Numbered from the stretch's first letter, positions 13,064 through 26,515 are shown. The stretch: DNA of 64,000 nt from Ridgeia piscesae (GCA_025642075.2 JAODUO010000029.1:258501-322500); one strand, 5' to 3'. Notes: generated by a model from the letters alone, not told the origin. Made by a program: numbers and translations.

Positions 13064-14572
13064 CTAATCAGATCCACACACGACCAGTTTTGCTTCATTG
13101 ACGTCTGTTTTCAACAGATGGTAATAGTATATAGCTGTCTCTCTGATCAGTAGGTCACTGCATGCTAGACACTGTTCTAGAACACTCCCCAACAGTTCTT
13201 GACACTCAGCTGGTTTCTTGAAGAACAGCTTCACTGCTGCCAAGATGCAGCTTAACTTTAGATCACAGCTCATACTTTCAACACTGTCAACATATTCCTC
13301 CAAAATATATGCACTGTTCTTGAGATGCTCACCATGTTCTCCTAGCATCCACAAGAGGGCAGTCTGCCCAGCTTGGCTGGTGATCTGTGGCCGACATTTT
13401 ACTACTTCTTGCATTGTTATTTCGATATCATTGGCATCCCTGAAATCTGCATTCTTCAAAACCGTCAACACGGAACATGTGACATAGTCCAGGTTCAAGT
13501 GCAGTAAAGAAAGCAGTTTCTTGAGACAGTCACCAAACATGTCGGGATGAGCACTCGCTATGTTACCAATGGCTGTTGTGGCTGCCACCGCTACCTCCAA
13601 GTTGACTGTGACACACATCCCAAGTTCATTGATCACTTCAGTGACATTATCTCCTGTTGTCAGACTTGGTAGCATTTCAATCTTCTTCACCTTCAGGTAC
13701 GTTGGCTCGTTGTACTTGCAGAAGAACAATTTGTAATGCTTACCGAAAACATCCCTGTTTTTATCCAGCAGACTCTCCACAAAGTTGAGCAAAACATATG
13801 TAAGTTCAGCATTCCCCGATGACAAGAAATGCAAAATGTGATTGTGCGCACGGGTGAAAACATCTGCATGCAAATGGGGCATGTTTTTGACGAGGTGAAA
13901 CAAATACTGAAGAGAGGATGTGGCAACTGTGCTATTTGCATGCGACAAATAGCGGTCTACAATGTTCATCACATCAAAGCATTCCTCGTCCGACCCTGGG
14001 CTGTAACGTGTCAACAACTTGAGTATGACTGTCAGCCCCCACTCTGTGAATTCCCCGATTCTATTCAAGAGGTAATGTGCAATGTTTTTGTTGATCACCA
14101 CGCCGCCTTCTTCGTACAGAATCTCATCGAGGACACTCAAACAATTCACTGTAACAATAGGATCAAGATCACGAATCATGGCGTACAGTCGATCAATGAT
14201 GCCGTGCTGAGAGATGTACTCCGGACACAGATGGTGCATTTTAACGCATGCTAGTACAGCGATCCTTCGCACATATGGGTTTGTGTCATCCAAACCGGAT
14301 AGAATCGGCTCCGTGCAGTACTCCAGCAAAGATGTCTGCCCAAGTGAAGATAGCGTCTTGAGAGCTAGGCCACGGATCATTGGGTTAGGACTGGAGCAGT
14401 CATTCACCAGTGTGTTGACTGCGAGCAGGATCACTTCCGTCTCCTCAGCAGCGTACATGGTAACGAACCAGCATGCTAACTTCTTCACCATGATGTCAGT
14501 GTTGACCAAGTGTTTGAGGACAGCAGGGAATGCCTTCCTTGCACTGTAGCCAGAACTTGTCAGGAGCATGAG
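13064..14572 (-). CDS. AP4B1: AP-4 complex subunit beta (trunk only, 5' exon not found)
   Basis: A single 1.5 kb exon on the minus strand encodes 502 residues of helical-repeat adaptin trunk. It matches AP-4 beta in order: VKKLACWFVTMYA, NPMIRGLALKTLSSL, YVRRIAVLACVKMH, DLDPIVTVNCL, EGGVVINKNIAHYLLNR, KHYKLFFCKYNEPTYLKVKK, TALLWMLGEHGE, FFKKPAECQELLG. EGGVVINK followed by IAHxLLNR is close to the vertebrate AP4B1 wording and separates it from beta-1, beta-2 and beta-3. AP-4 is a non-clathrin coat at the trans-Golgi network that sorts cargo such as ATG9. The exon opens after an acceptor (CCTGTTGCAG) at 14573, so roughly the first 50 residues must lie upstream; I could not find that exon before the next gene. 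The C-terminus stops at CGSD, where the human protein goes on through a hinge and ear of about 200 residues. No ear exon is visible downstream. Confidence 0.93.
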   Translation of the reverse strand, partial: LMLLTSSGYSARKAFPAVLKHLVNTDIMVKKLACWFVTMYAAEETEVILLAVNTLVNDCSSPNPMIRGLALKTLSSLGQTSLLEYCTEPILSGLDDTNPYVRRIAVLACVKMHHLCPEYISQHGIIDRLYAMIRDLDPIVTVNCLSVLDEILYEEGGVVINKNIAHYLLNRIGEFTEWGLTVILKLLTRYSPGSDEECFDVMNIVDRYLSHANSTVATSSLQYLFHLVKNMPHLHADVFTRAHNHILHFLSSGNAELTYVLLNFVESLLDKNRDVFGKHYKLFFCKYNEPTYLKVKKIEMLPSLTTGDNVTEVINELGMCVTVNLEVAVAATTAIGNIASAHPDMFGDCLKKLLSLLHLNLDYVTCSVLTVLKNADFRDANDIEITMQEVVKCRPQITSQAGQTALLWMLGEHGEHLKNSAYILEEYVDSVESMSCDLKLSCILAAVKLFFKKPAECQELLGSVLEQCLACSDLLIRETAIYYYHLLKTDVNEAKLVVCGSD

Positions 14573-17328
14573 CTGCAACAGGATTTGTCATTAATATAAG
14601 TATGCGACTTTGGAACTGGTCCTATGCCATGAGAGTGAGTTTTTAGCTTTAATGGGCATCTCTCTGACCATAGTATAATTTTGTGTACACTATTTATTAT
14701 TATTAAACTTATGTAATATATATTGGTAAAAATTAAGAACGTCAATCTCGTATTGACTGTGACTCTGCATAATGAATTGTTTGCATTAAATTTATTAATA
14801 ACTAAAAATGTAATCTGTGATTAACAAATTGAATCTCTTGGTGTCGCGATTTTAACTGTATCCGCACAGGAATCGATTACAAAATTGCCTAATTCCACAC
14901 CATTTAGAAGACCTAAAGAGTGAATGCATGAAACCAAATGCAACTTGAGCGTATTATGGCAGCGCCCAGTGGCTAGTGACAGTGATATCCAAGTTTTGAA
15001 ATATCCAAAATATACCATGGCTTCGTGCTCATCAACTCATGGTCACATATCCTCTAAATGGTATGTTCTTATGTTTGGAGAATGCCAGTGGTTGTTAAAG
15101 CTTTTCAGCCCTCCCCTCTAGTCCTCTACTCTAAGTTCTAACTTTAAGACTTAAGTCTAGTTAAGACTGTGGTAGGAAGTTAAAATAAGCATATATGCTT
15201 TATTATGGGACTATTTCGCAGAAATACCTTCAGATTGTTATGCAAACTATTTATTTATATTACGGACGACGTTCGTCGGTCGAATCTGGTCATGTATGAC
15301 TATGACTGTCTAAGAGTAAGACTGAGAGCGGATTCCCTCGCCTCGGCTCTGCACCCAGTCTGACAGGCGGTAACATCCTTAAATATCGCCCACCTGCTTC
15401 ATCGCTTTTCTCGTCTTTAATACGTCTGGCTTTACAGCGACTTCATTTAGGCTGGTTATCACAGTATCGAGATAACATTCTGATGAGTACATGGCTACAG
15501 CTAATGTGACGTTCTACAACAATTCAATTATGTTGACATTAGCACAACTGAAACAGGATTTGTTGATGCATTAGCGCCATCTATCGGATAGTTTGTTTTG
15601 AAATGTGTAATATTTAATTGTCCTCAAGGGGGCGAAATCGAAATGCAAATGCAGAGGCAGAAGTGAAACGATAACATCTGGTAATAATATCTGTTTAGCA
15701 GACGACAAATCGTGTTGTGTTTATATGACACTATTGGTTCCGCTGACAAGACGTAACAGTTCTTTCATTTGCATTTAGAGTTATGTTCTAAGGTGTTGTG
15801 TGATTCTTTTTTGAAGTGTGAATGGGTGAATGAACTGATTGGCCCTAAAACTAGTAAAAGTAAAATACCCCAAATCTTGTTTTGTATTATTGTTAGGGAC
15901 CTGCAAAATAAAATCAATAAATAACTTTACCATGTTTATGGTAGTGCACGTTGATTGTATGTATAATAGGTAACAAGATACCGTTTACAGAATTTAAATA
16001 TCTTTATGCATTCAAAAAGTAAATTTTAACTTTGAGAAAATGATACCAACTCACTGTGTGACCAGAAAAACTGACCACTGAACAGCCTGCTATGTAGCCT
16101 ACGTTCATCCCGGGTCTGGATCACTCAACTGAAATGCACTTGCAAACTGCTATATAACCTTATAGTTTGTCAGATATATTTGTAAAACACAATTTGTTAT
16201 CTCAATGTAATGTGACATTGAGATGGGTATGACCTTGAAATAGCATTTTATATCCAATATTACCTATATTATTTGGTCTATTTTATGGATTATTTGTCAG
16301 ACTTTTATCAACTTTATCTATTCAACTATCATTAAGGCCCAGTAAATTGTTTTGCACCCACAATGGAATCCAGTGTACTCTTAACATAATTTACTATTTC
16401 ATTGTGAGACTTTTCAGTAACATATTTTATGTAAGTATTTATAAAAGTTAACTGGCTCAGTACAAATGCCGTTTTGTGACAGATTTCAATAACCTTTACA
16501 TATGTTATATTAGCAGATTGACATATAGTACATATTTCTATTGCAGATCTGTTTGTCAACCTATATTTAAATATACATTCACGCCTAAATATTGTCTTTA
16601 AATAGTATCGTGTTTAAAGATGCAGTTAGATTATGTATTAGATTACTAAAAAAAGTCTGTCATTGCATCACCGCAATCCTGAAAAAATGGTTGATAAATT
16701 TGAAACGACTTAGCTACAATGCGCTACGTGCAATTTGTATGAAATGTTCAGGGTCTTCTTATTAAATATTCGTCTAACTACCTGCCAAACTTCACAAAAC
16801 TTCCTCAACGTGCTACGAATATATAATTATCCGAACATATCGCATATTCATTCATCAAAATCAAAATTCAATAACTCACTTAAAATTTTAGAATTCACAC
16901 AATGACATTCTCTGTCATCTTGGGTCTCAGAAAAATGTGGTTTCACCATCATACGATTAATGCGAGGTTTTCAAAAGGAGTTTCCCTGGGCCTCCCCTCA
17001 TGAGCAGAAAGCCTAGTAGACACAAATTGCAGCCGACCTACCGACGTGCCCCTAATGGATTTAACAGGTCCCTATTATTGTATAATCTTGACCTAACGGC
17101 CTACTGTACTTTGGGCCAATTAATGTGAAAGTAGTCTTAGACTTAGCAGAAGGTAGTTTTAGCATGTCAAACTGGTGAATAAGTTAGCTAGGTTTTGGTT
17201 CAATTTCTGTGATCCTGCATAAAGTGTATACTGTACTGCGAATTGATTTAGCATGGCTCGGTTTTCTGTGAATGCCTCTAACTTTGAATAATCTTTTCAA
17301 CAGTTACACGCACACGTATGTCTTGAGA
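14573..17328. other. Intergenic region between AP-4 beta (-) and the aminotransferase (+)
   Basis: Should hold the first exon and promoter of the AP-4 beta gene and the promoter of the aminotransferase gene, which diverge from here. The part at 15.25-15.75 kb is richer in CpG and is the best promoter candidate. I searched the minus strand for an adaptin N-terminus and did not find one. Confidence 0.35.
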
Positions 17329-18416
17329 ATGAAGAAACGTGACTTTGGGTCATTTCATGTGTCCAATGTACAACAACTTCTGCACTTGTCAACGGTATGT
17401 AATAATTAGTCAGATGTGTGTTCCTATTACATCCTGCCTAATGACCACCTCCATAGATATGTTGTTCTGCTTCAACTCAGGTATCTCAGTGTGGAGCTTG
17501 GCGTGGTAGAAGTGTTATATTTTGTTACCTTCTTATGCAGGAAGACTATGTGGCGCCTCATCTACCTATTGTGCTGCCAAAGTTTGAAGAGGACTCAAGT
17601 TCACCATTCCAGTTTGGTGCATCAGTAAAAAGAAAACATTTTCTGCTTGAGGTATGGCATGATTATAGTTATTTGTAACAATGGTAATGGTTACATTGCA
17701 GATTAGAAACTTAGTGAGAGTCGCATTAAGAGTCAAGACGTATATGTGAGTGTGGTTATGTATGTGCATACTTATTAAAACATGTTACACTTTAGTCACT
17801 ATAAAACTAATTATTGTATTAACAAACAACAATTACTTCATAAAGTTAAATCAGGCACTACTGTTACCTCACAAAACCATCAAGATTGTATTTTGGTATT
17901 AATATTATATACTGCACTGTATATATATTTCCCACACTCATCTCCATACCATTCTTGAAAATAAATAAAATATTGAGGCGTTTCTGAGCAATGAGTTGGA
18001 TCATTTTAGCTGGTTGCTATCTACGTGAAATTCTGACATTACAGGAAGAATGCATTTTCTTGAATCATGGAGCATTTGGTGCAGTACTGAAGGAGGTACT
18101 TCATGCAGCACAGGTAAATGTAGAGAGGATGGATGTCAGATGAATTATACACTGAGTTCTTAATGCATACACGCTTGAAAGAAATAAAGACTTTTTATCA
18201 CACTGTAAAATGTATAACCTTGTGCAGTGATCAGTTGCTAGTATGTATAAATATTCTGTTATATGATATCACCTATGTAAAAGGTTATCATAAGTATCTG
18301 ACAAAACAAATTAAAATTCAGAACGTTTTGAAGATAACTTATATCTTGGTGGAGTTTTCTTCATGAATAGACTATAGATGTGATCCTATTATGTTATGAT
18401 TGAATGATTTTCATTA

Positions 18417-18507
<91 letters not shown>

Positions 18508-21500
18508 ATATATATATAATATAATATAATATAATATAATATAATATAATATAATATAATATAATATATATATAATATATATATTATCTATTAGAGCAGT
18601 GTATTATATACCATTCAAACAGTGGTTTTATATGGTTTTGAAACTCGTTTTGAAAAACTGGTGTGCCATGCAGTAGGTTACACTACCAATGAACACTAAG
18701 TATTACAAGGCCTTTTGAATTTTACATAAACAGGTAAACTTCCTTGAATTGAATAAAAACACATCCTGGTCTTCTGCTATGTTCGAAAAGTGCACGTCCA
18801 GAAGAGCAGATGGTATAATTCGATCAATGACGTCCCATCAAGCCACGGTGTGGCGCCACTGTTACATAAATGGACGTTTCCTGCACATAGCAGGCAGAAT
18901 GCTTCTGAAAAAAAACAGCGTACCATATACCATATGAAACACGTGGTACATACCATACCATATGTACCATACCACATACCATACAGGGGCAAACAGCACT
19001 CGGCCCTAGTGATTATTTACTATTGCGATACAACAGCTTGTGTGCATGGGTTACTTATAGAGTTGGCAGGAGTACATAGAGAGACAGCCACTGAGATTCT
19101 TCGACAGGGAACTTCTGCCGTTACTTGTTCACGTCACCCGACAGCTAGCACAGTTTGTGGGTACGTCTCTATGACAGTTCATTCACAATACATGGCAAGG
19201 TAAATTGCATTGTACACAATTACATATGATTGTATTGGTGTGGATGTGTTTAAGTGATTTTTTTGAGCGCGGACGTTTTCTGAAAAATGTTGCTGTGTCA
19301 AATGTGTCTGCTATGGTGACACCTTTACAAAGCATGTGTTGCCAATGTAATGATTTTACAGTAACCATTTATAATGTAAATAGCTACATAGTTTCACAGT
19401 AAAATTTTACTTACTGTATACATTTTTATACAGTTTTCATGTCATGGCCTTTTAGTAATTCATGACGTATGTACTGTGCAGGTGGTGAGGCAAGTGATTT
19501 AGTCCTCATGCCAAATGTGACAACAGCCATTAACTGTGTATTGAGGTCATTGCATCTTAAGAAGGGGGAATCCATCTTCATTCTCAACATTGCATATGGT
19601 AAGTTACATGTCAATACTTATGAAATAACAATTATGAAAGACAAAATGTGAGACATTTACAACTAGCAGATCGCTGTTGTTGTAGCACAGAAGATCCTAT
19701 GTCAATATTCATCTTGTGGACGTCAACCACGGCCTAGGAAAACAGGGGACAGCGGATAGCTAACCTTATCTGCAGAAACATCGATATTGATGTGTCAGGC
19801 CTCCCATGTCTAATGAGTAATGAACAGTCGACCTACATAGAAATGGCTCATCTGTGCCCCGACCCCAACCAAATGAACCTCTGATGACGATGGAGGAGTA
19901 AAAAGCAAAAACAATGGAGAATTGGATCTGGAATTAATGAAAATCTGAAATTGTGTGAACACATCCTTTGTTGGTTTTACCTTTTTTTCGAATGTGTTGC
20001 TGGGGTTAGATCATTGGTATCAGATCATTGGTATCAGATCACTCTACATTGCACCTGTTCACCTAACTGACTGAGTACCTAATTTTTCTACCTCCTATAC
20101 CAGTCGTGATATGTATGTACAAATATAATTCACTCATTAATTGTAGCATGGCTGAATAATTCCTCGAGAAATCGTGAGATGTACAGTTACACAGACCGGC
20201 CAGAGTGTGAAGTCTAAAGCGCACTGACCAGTCACAAAGACAGGACACTACAATATATAAGAACCTGGTCACTTTACAGGAGCTGTGAAGAAGGCCGTGA
20301 GTCAGGTGTGCTTGGAGACAGGAGCGACTGTCCATGAGGCTACACTGAGTCTACCACTACAGGATGGTCAGCAGGTGGGAGCAGTCATCCTGGTCACCAC
20401 ATCTTAATATTGTTGAAGGCTACTACTGATAAGACATGTACCTGGGTGTCTTCCGTATTGCTTGTGGATTTGGTGTGTTGCAATCCCATCAGTCTAACTC
20501 GGCACATTGAGTTATCAGTGAGTTGTGATCGGAGAATGCCTGTGGAACCCCGGCAACTGCCCTTATTTATAGACTTCCCCTGCTGGTTTGTACTGAGGGC
20601 TGACCAGGTACGACTCCCAGTTGTGATGTGGTTTTGTATTGGAAGTTCTTGAATGGGCGCTGTTTTAAAATGTCACCTGTCATAGAGTTTGTGTCATGTC
20701 ACACATATTTAATTTAAATGTTGATTAATATATCTAGAACTGACTGGTGTGTAAGTCAGTTTTCTGTACAATTAGGTTAACTTACAATTTTAAGAAACAA
20801 TACAAAAAAGTTAAATCGAAAGACCTTGGTGCACGTATGCAGTGGTTGTTTTATGCATGCACTGCGAGGATTTGGAGCTTGTTTTATAATATGCTGTGGT
20901 GAGTAAAGGGTTAATGAAGTGAAATTTCATCTGTAGATATGTCAGTTGGTGGAGGAACAGCTACCGTCAGACTGTCGTCTGGCTGTGTTTGATCACATTC
21001 CCAGCAACACTCCATTTATCCTGCCAGTGAAAGAGATCACAGAGATCTGTCATCGCAGGTGAGAGATTATGTAGATCTGTTAATACAGGTGAGAGAGATC
21101 ATGCAGATATGCCATAGCAAGTAAGAGACTGCATAGATCTGACATTGCTGGTAAGAAATCGCACAGATCTATCATCACAGGGAAGAGAGATCGTGCAATC
21201 TATCATCACAGGTAAGAGAGATTGCAAAGATCTGTCATCACAGGTAAGAGAGAGTGCAAAGATCTGTCATCACAGGTAAGAGAGATTGCAAAGATCTGTC
21301 ATTGCAAGGTGAGACAGATCATGCACATCTGTCATAGCAGATGTAGATATGTAGATGTGTCATTGGAAGTGAAAGAAATGACACAGGTGAGAGAGAAATT
21401 ACAGATGTGTTTTCACAGGTGAGGGAGAACACACAGATTCATTGTCCACAGTGATTATGATAAAGTACATATTGTCAGAGATGCTTGTAGTGAACAAACT

Positions 21501-24500
21501 GCTCTCATGATATATAATCTTTGGAAAAACTATAACAAAATTAAAGCCTCCATACGTAGCAGTTATCATGTATGTGTTGTATTTTGTTGTTATGATATAG
21601 TAATTGGCACTGGTGTCAAGTGTTGCATCTTTTTATTAGTAAAGTAGCCAAAAAAATTATTGCAGTGTGTACTAATATTTAAATGACCCACATACCCATG
21701 ATAATGATAACTTCTTCGGTGAAATTGCGAACAATCAAATGTCTCTTTGCTGGCTATTATATTGTTCATGCTAAACAGTTCTGAACCAACATTTGCATGA
21801 TGTATAAAATGCAATAAAAATGTTGTTCCAGGAATACTCCTGTGCTGATAGATGGCGCTCATGCATTGGGGTCACTGTCCCTTGACCTGATGACCTTGGG
21901 AGTTGACTACTATGTGTCGAATGCACACAAATGGTTCTGTGCTTCCAAAGGATCTGCGTTTATGTATGTTGAGAAGAAGCACCAAGCATATACGCGACCT
22001 CTGGTCATTTCCCATGGGTTCGGCTCTGGGTTCAACTCCGAGTTCATCTGGTCAGGTCAGTGCAACCCCAATGTCATCTGATTTAGTGCAAGGCGGATGC
22101 GGCAGTTAGGGAGGGCCCTCTACAGCATCATTAATAAATAGCAAAACTCATTATTACTACTAGCATTTCTTAAAGTGGTGTATCATAGAAATGTAAAAAA
22201 ATCCTTGAAAATATGGTAAATAAAAATTAAAAAGACTGGACTAAGACAAATTGCATAGTTTCTTAAATATTAAGGTAATTATATAAATAATGGTGGTATA
22301 TTAAAAAGTAAAATATAATTATTATATTAAAAAAAATCATAAAATATATGCTCGTAAAAGTTAATTAAAAATCACAGTTTGTTAGTGGAAGTCAGCCAGT
22401 TTAACAAAAATGGGGGTCGTGGCAAGACACCATTTAATTATTTTATTTTTAGATACAATTTGACTATGTCAGTATGAAGCAAATTGGTGTTATAAGTAAG
22501 AAAATTGTGTACTGAGTTGTGAAGTATTGTAGAAGGTAGGAGAGGTGATAGGCTGATAGCTGTCCTGTCAGCGTCCTGTCATTCACTGTCATGGGACATC
22601 TACAGTTCTATGTCCGACATTGATCTAATGTCAATAAATATGAAAAATATTAAATAATAAAAACAGAAAATTACTATAATTGATTTTTTGTGTTTACCAA
22701 AACTTTGTTTTGTGGCTATAAGGTTTTAAGAGTAAACAAGTTTTGTATAGGATTATTGGGGGCATGTCCACACCCCAATGTGTAACTCAATCTATCCAGT
22801 GAACTGTTTGCGTCAAAACAAATTCAGTAAAAAAACGTGCTAAAATTTAGCACATGTTTTTACTGAATTTAGCAGCTAAATATAACCTTTGCAGTCATGC
22901 CCTGTTAGAGTGGGGTAATGAGGCATACTGCACAGGTGTGTGTGTGGACATGCACTGCTTATTTTAGGCCATGGAATAAAATACAATATAAAGTACCCTG
23001 GTAATTACTCCTGGCCTGGATAAAACATCGGCTTAATGGACCGAATCCAAATCACAGATGTCACCAGAACCATGCATTTGTGGAATAATATGGCAAATGC
23101 ATGTTATCATGGGTACCATCAATGTATAAGAATAAGTGGACTATCTGATTGATGAGGAGATTTAAACAAGTAGACGGCCCTGTCATTATAATGTCTGCAC
23201 CTGACACTAGATGACAGGATCTTCCCAACTGGAGGACACAGATGTACAGATATGTCTACACAAACAGGTGGCTACAATTGTTTGGGGAACCCAGTTAATG
23301 ACAGTGATGCCTATTGTTGATATGAAACGACAATAAAACGGTTTAAACTTTAAAATGGGATAAACACATGTGTGCATGTTATGGATGTGATTTGGATCTC
23401 AGTATGAATTACGTCAAATTTTGCCTTTCAAAGTTATATTTTATAATTTGTTTTTACTGATGCAGTAAGTGGGAGAATATACATACGGTACCTAGATCTG
23501 TCGGAATGGTTCTACAAGGGTAATAACTGTCATCACCACTGTAAACACAATAAACACAAACATTGTATAGAAAGATGTATCTGACAGAAATGGTGAATGG
23601 AATACCGGGGTAAGGTAAAAAAATAATAAAACAATGGGGGTTTGCAGACATTAACCATTGATGACATTGTGTGTGGGTAGGTCTACGTGACTACAGTCCG
23701 TTCCTTGCCCTGCTGACTGCCTTGGACTTCTGGCAGGGCGTGGGGGCGGAGAACATACGGACCTACATACACGGACTCGCACACACAGCAGGTAAACACC
23801 CCCTTGTGTTCTCTGTTAGTGTCATTACAGTTGTGTTCTCTGTTAATGTCATTACAGTTGTATTCTCTGTTAGTGTCTTTACAGTTGTTCTCTGTTAGTG
23901 TCACTACAGTTACATAGACTCAGACCTTTTTGTATGATCACATTTTTGCCAGATCAAAAATGCCCTGGTAGATATAAAATCTGTGTTTGAAGTTCTGAAA
24001 ACACATTCATGGAAGGCTTTCTAGACATGTAGATATGCCCAGAAATATATAATAACCCATACATACACAAAGGTGACACATATTAATTTTTTTTAATTTG
24101 ATAACAATTGAAATAAATCTTTTTGCTTCTCCAAAACGGATGGATAGTTAGGTTTTCATGTAACATGTTGATACATTATTTAGAATGTATTGTGATTGTC
24201 ACAGGTGAACTCTTGAAGAAACGATGGGACACAGAACTATTGGCTCCTCTAGAAATGTCTGGTAAGTGGCATTCTTCAGACTGAAATGTTTGTATAAAAA
24301 AAAGTGTTTATGTAATTAGAAATCGTTTAAGCTGCGTTATAAAAAACAAATACAATTTCAAACGTTATTGTGATATTCATGAAAGTTACTGGATTAATTA
24401 CTTGAAAACTGTTTTCAAATGGAAAACTCTAGAATTACATACATAGGTAGGCTGTGTTTGTAGCCAATGTTGATGATTGATATGATCGTTTATGTACATG

Positions 24501-25049
24501 TTTCTCTCCCTGCAATGCTTACTGGTGGAAATTTCAGTTGTTACAGCAAATGTAATTATTTTATCAAGCTTATTGTTATTGTTAATGAAATCGCCTCCAT
24601 CTTTCACAATAGCAGGGCATGTAACGGGCAATGAACTACACTTTATTGTTAACTTAGAATAAAACGTTTTGTTACAAATCCCTGCACAGTTGACTTGGCC
24701 ATCATTTAAAGTCAGATTCTTTGATGTCGAAATATAGTAATCATGCAGATTTCCATGTTGAAATATGTTGATCTTGCAGATTAACATGTTACACTATTAT
24801 GTTAACCTTGTCAATTATCATGTTCCAGGGAGCATGCTTTGTGTCAGACTGCCAGCGGCCTTGTACAAGGACTGCTCCCCAGTGACCTATGACTTTGCTG
24901 AAGCCTTACAGAATGCACTATATCACAAGTTTAATATAGAGGTTTGCATAACCACATTTTAAACATGTATTTTAGTTTTCATGACGTTTATTTGCAACAT
25001 TTCACACATTTGTTCTGGGTCTTCCATAAATTCTTATATTACTAGTGTT

Positions 25050-25144
<95 letters not shown>

Positions 25145-25405
25145 ATTGTTACATTATGATATAACTATTGCATTTTCACATGCATTGCACTTGGTATGTA
25201 TATACAGCTATGTTTCATAATTATGCCAATTAATTAAAGTCATTTTTTGTTACTCTGACAAGTGCCAATCAAAGCTATACAAGGCCACTTGTATGTGAGG
25301 ATCTCAGCTCACATCTACAACACGCTGGAGGAATATGAACAGTTGGCACATGCCATTGGTCAGCTGACAAACGACATGTCGTGGTGCCAAGACAGTTCCA
25401 GCTGA
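17329..25405 (+). CDS. Class-V PLP-dependent aminotransferase, isopenicillin-N-epimerase-like (12 exons)
   Basis: Exons by splice motif and phase: 17329-17394, 17541-17651, 18045-18113, 19061-19160, 19482-19598, 20280-20374, 20937-21058, 21832-22055, 23681-23791, 24205-24261, 24829-24941, 25262-25405. Joined they give one frame of about 442 residues, the usual family length. Key words: FLNHGAFGAV near residues 70-75, RQPLRFFDREL, LMPNVTTAINCVLRSL, VLIDGAHALG with the PLP-nitrogen aspartate D234, SNAHKW with the Schiff-base lysine K260, GLRDYSPFLALLTALDFW, and VPIKAIQGHLYVRISAHIYN near the end. This fold-type-I family includes bacterial isopenicillin N epimerase and plant cysteine desulfhydrase-like enzymes. 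The animal substrate is not known to me, so the reaction is left open. Odd points: the last exon has a non-AG acceptor, and the exon 7 donor is followed by a repeat made of copies of the exon end. Introns hold only repeats. Confidence 0.92.
18415..18590. repeat. TA microsatellite grading into TAATA units
   Basis: TA repeat at 18415-18500, then ATAAT/TAATA pentanucleotide units to about 18590, inside intron 3 of the aminotransferase gene. Confidence 0.95.
18920..18987. repeat. Short degenerate TACCATA array
   Basis: TACCATA/CCATACCA variants repeat about eight times in 68 bp, with CATATG palindromes, in intron 3 of the aminotransferase gene. Confidence 0.6.
21027..21440 (+). repeat. Exon-derived minisatellite of about 32 bp spanning a splice donor
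   Basis: The last 32 bases of aminotransferase exon 7 (21027-21058, coding for VKEITEICHR) are followed by about 12 imperfect copies in the intron. Each has the form GTGAGAGAGATC...GATCTGTCATCACAG, and most joins read CAG|GTAAGA or CAG|GTGAGA, like the true donor at 21059. Units are 28-33 bp, and the most alike are at 21210-21300. Confidence 0.9.
23804..23910. repeat. 27-bp tandem repeat, about 4 copies
   Basis: Unit TTGTGTTCTCTGTTAGTGTC plus ATTACAG, starting 12 bp after the exon 9 donor of the aminotransferase gene. Copies differ by single bases and the last is 3 bp shorter. Confidence 0.9.
25056..25141. repeat. TA dinucleotide microsatellite
   Basis: About 85 bp of TA repeat in the last intron of the aminotransferase gene. 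Confidence 0.97.
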
Positions 25406-26515
25406 AGTTATCCCAGCATGTGATGGTTCACACTGCCTAGCCATTGTAGTAGAGCAGAGGCACAGTGGGTAGACTAAGAGACTAAGAGAATGATGAATCT
25501 CTGCCCGAATTCGTGCATACCTTGTACACACGTGCAAGCACTGTACCCATTTGTATCTGCTCTGACGTAGTATTAATGATATATGTCACACCCAGGCCGA
25601 GTTTCCTTAAAATGCACACAATGCACGCATTTTTATTTATAATTTGTATTATAACAATCATATTGGAATATTTGTAATGGAAACTATGTTGGTGACCGTG
25701 GAGAATGCTGGCCCGCTACTGTGGCGGTCCCAGATTCATGCTGTGTTAAGATCCTGCGCTGCCATGTCAAAGTTTTTTTAGTCTACATTGGTCCAATTCA
25801 TCCAGCTGTATGAATGAATACCTGATGGTGGATATTTCTGTATAAATAGTCTTCATGCAATAATTACAGTGTGTCTCGATGCTTTCCAGAGAATAGATCT
25901 GTCAACTTACCTCTACTTTTATTACTAGGTCTCTGATTATTAAACTGCTACATGGAAATGTTATATTATATACATTGTTATATTAATAGTATACTTGTGT
26001 ATCCTTGTGTATCCTCTGTGTACTTGTGTATACCTGTATAATTTTATATTTCTGGTGATCATTCATTAGTAGTGTCATTATTGTTCAGTAGATGGCGCCA
26101 TTAGTCTACATAAGGAATTATAATTATAGTTCTCTGGTGCCGCGGAAAAGTTACTATTGTGACAGTATGTAATTTATGGTTACATTCACACACAAAACGG
26201 GTGACACTTTAAATTTCTAACAAATACATATTTTGTTATACAATTAAATACAGTTTTTGTATTTACCTCTATATGGGAGCAGCATGGTGTTGAATGTTAA
26301 TCTTGAACTTTAATGTATTATAATTTTTTATATAGTCCATTTGAGTTTCATTGAATCATAATTTAATTGTTTGCATAAAAAGGACATAACCATACACCAT
26401 AATCTGCAAATTGCCTTAACTGTAGTATTCAGGCATTGTATATGATGTTGATTTACTGATCCACCAGTTATGAAATGACAGTACGTTATATTATGTATCT
26501 TTAGGAGTTAATTAA
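25406..26515 (+). other. 3' UTR of the aminotransferase gene
   Basis: No coding potential. It contains only AT-rich sequence up to an AATAAA at 26516, so it is most simply the 3' untranslated region. Confidence 0.45.

Noticed and set aside
13218..14549. Plus-strand open frames of 89-141 codons
   Set aside because: They lie antisense to the AP-4 beta exon, whose frame is conserved; these are shadows.
14821..15121. Candidate first exon of AP-4 beta
   Set aside because: The minus-strand frame here has no adaptin N-terminal wording and no donor in a fitting phase.
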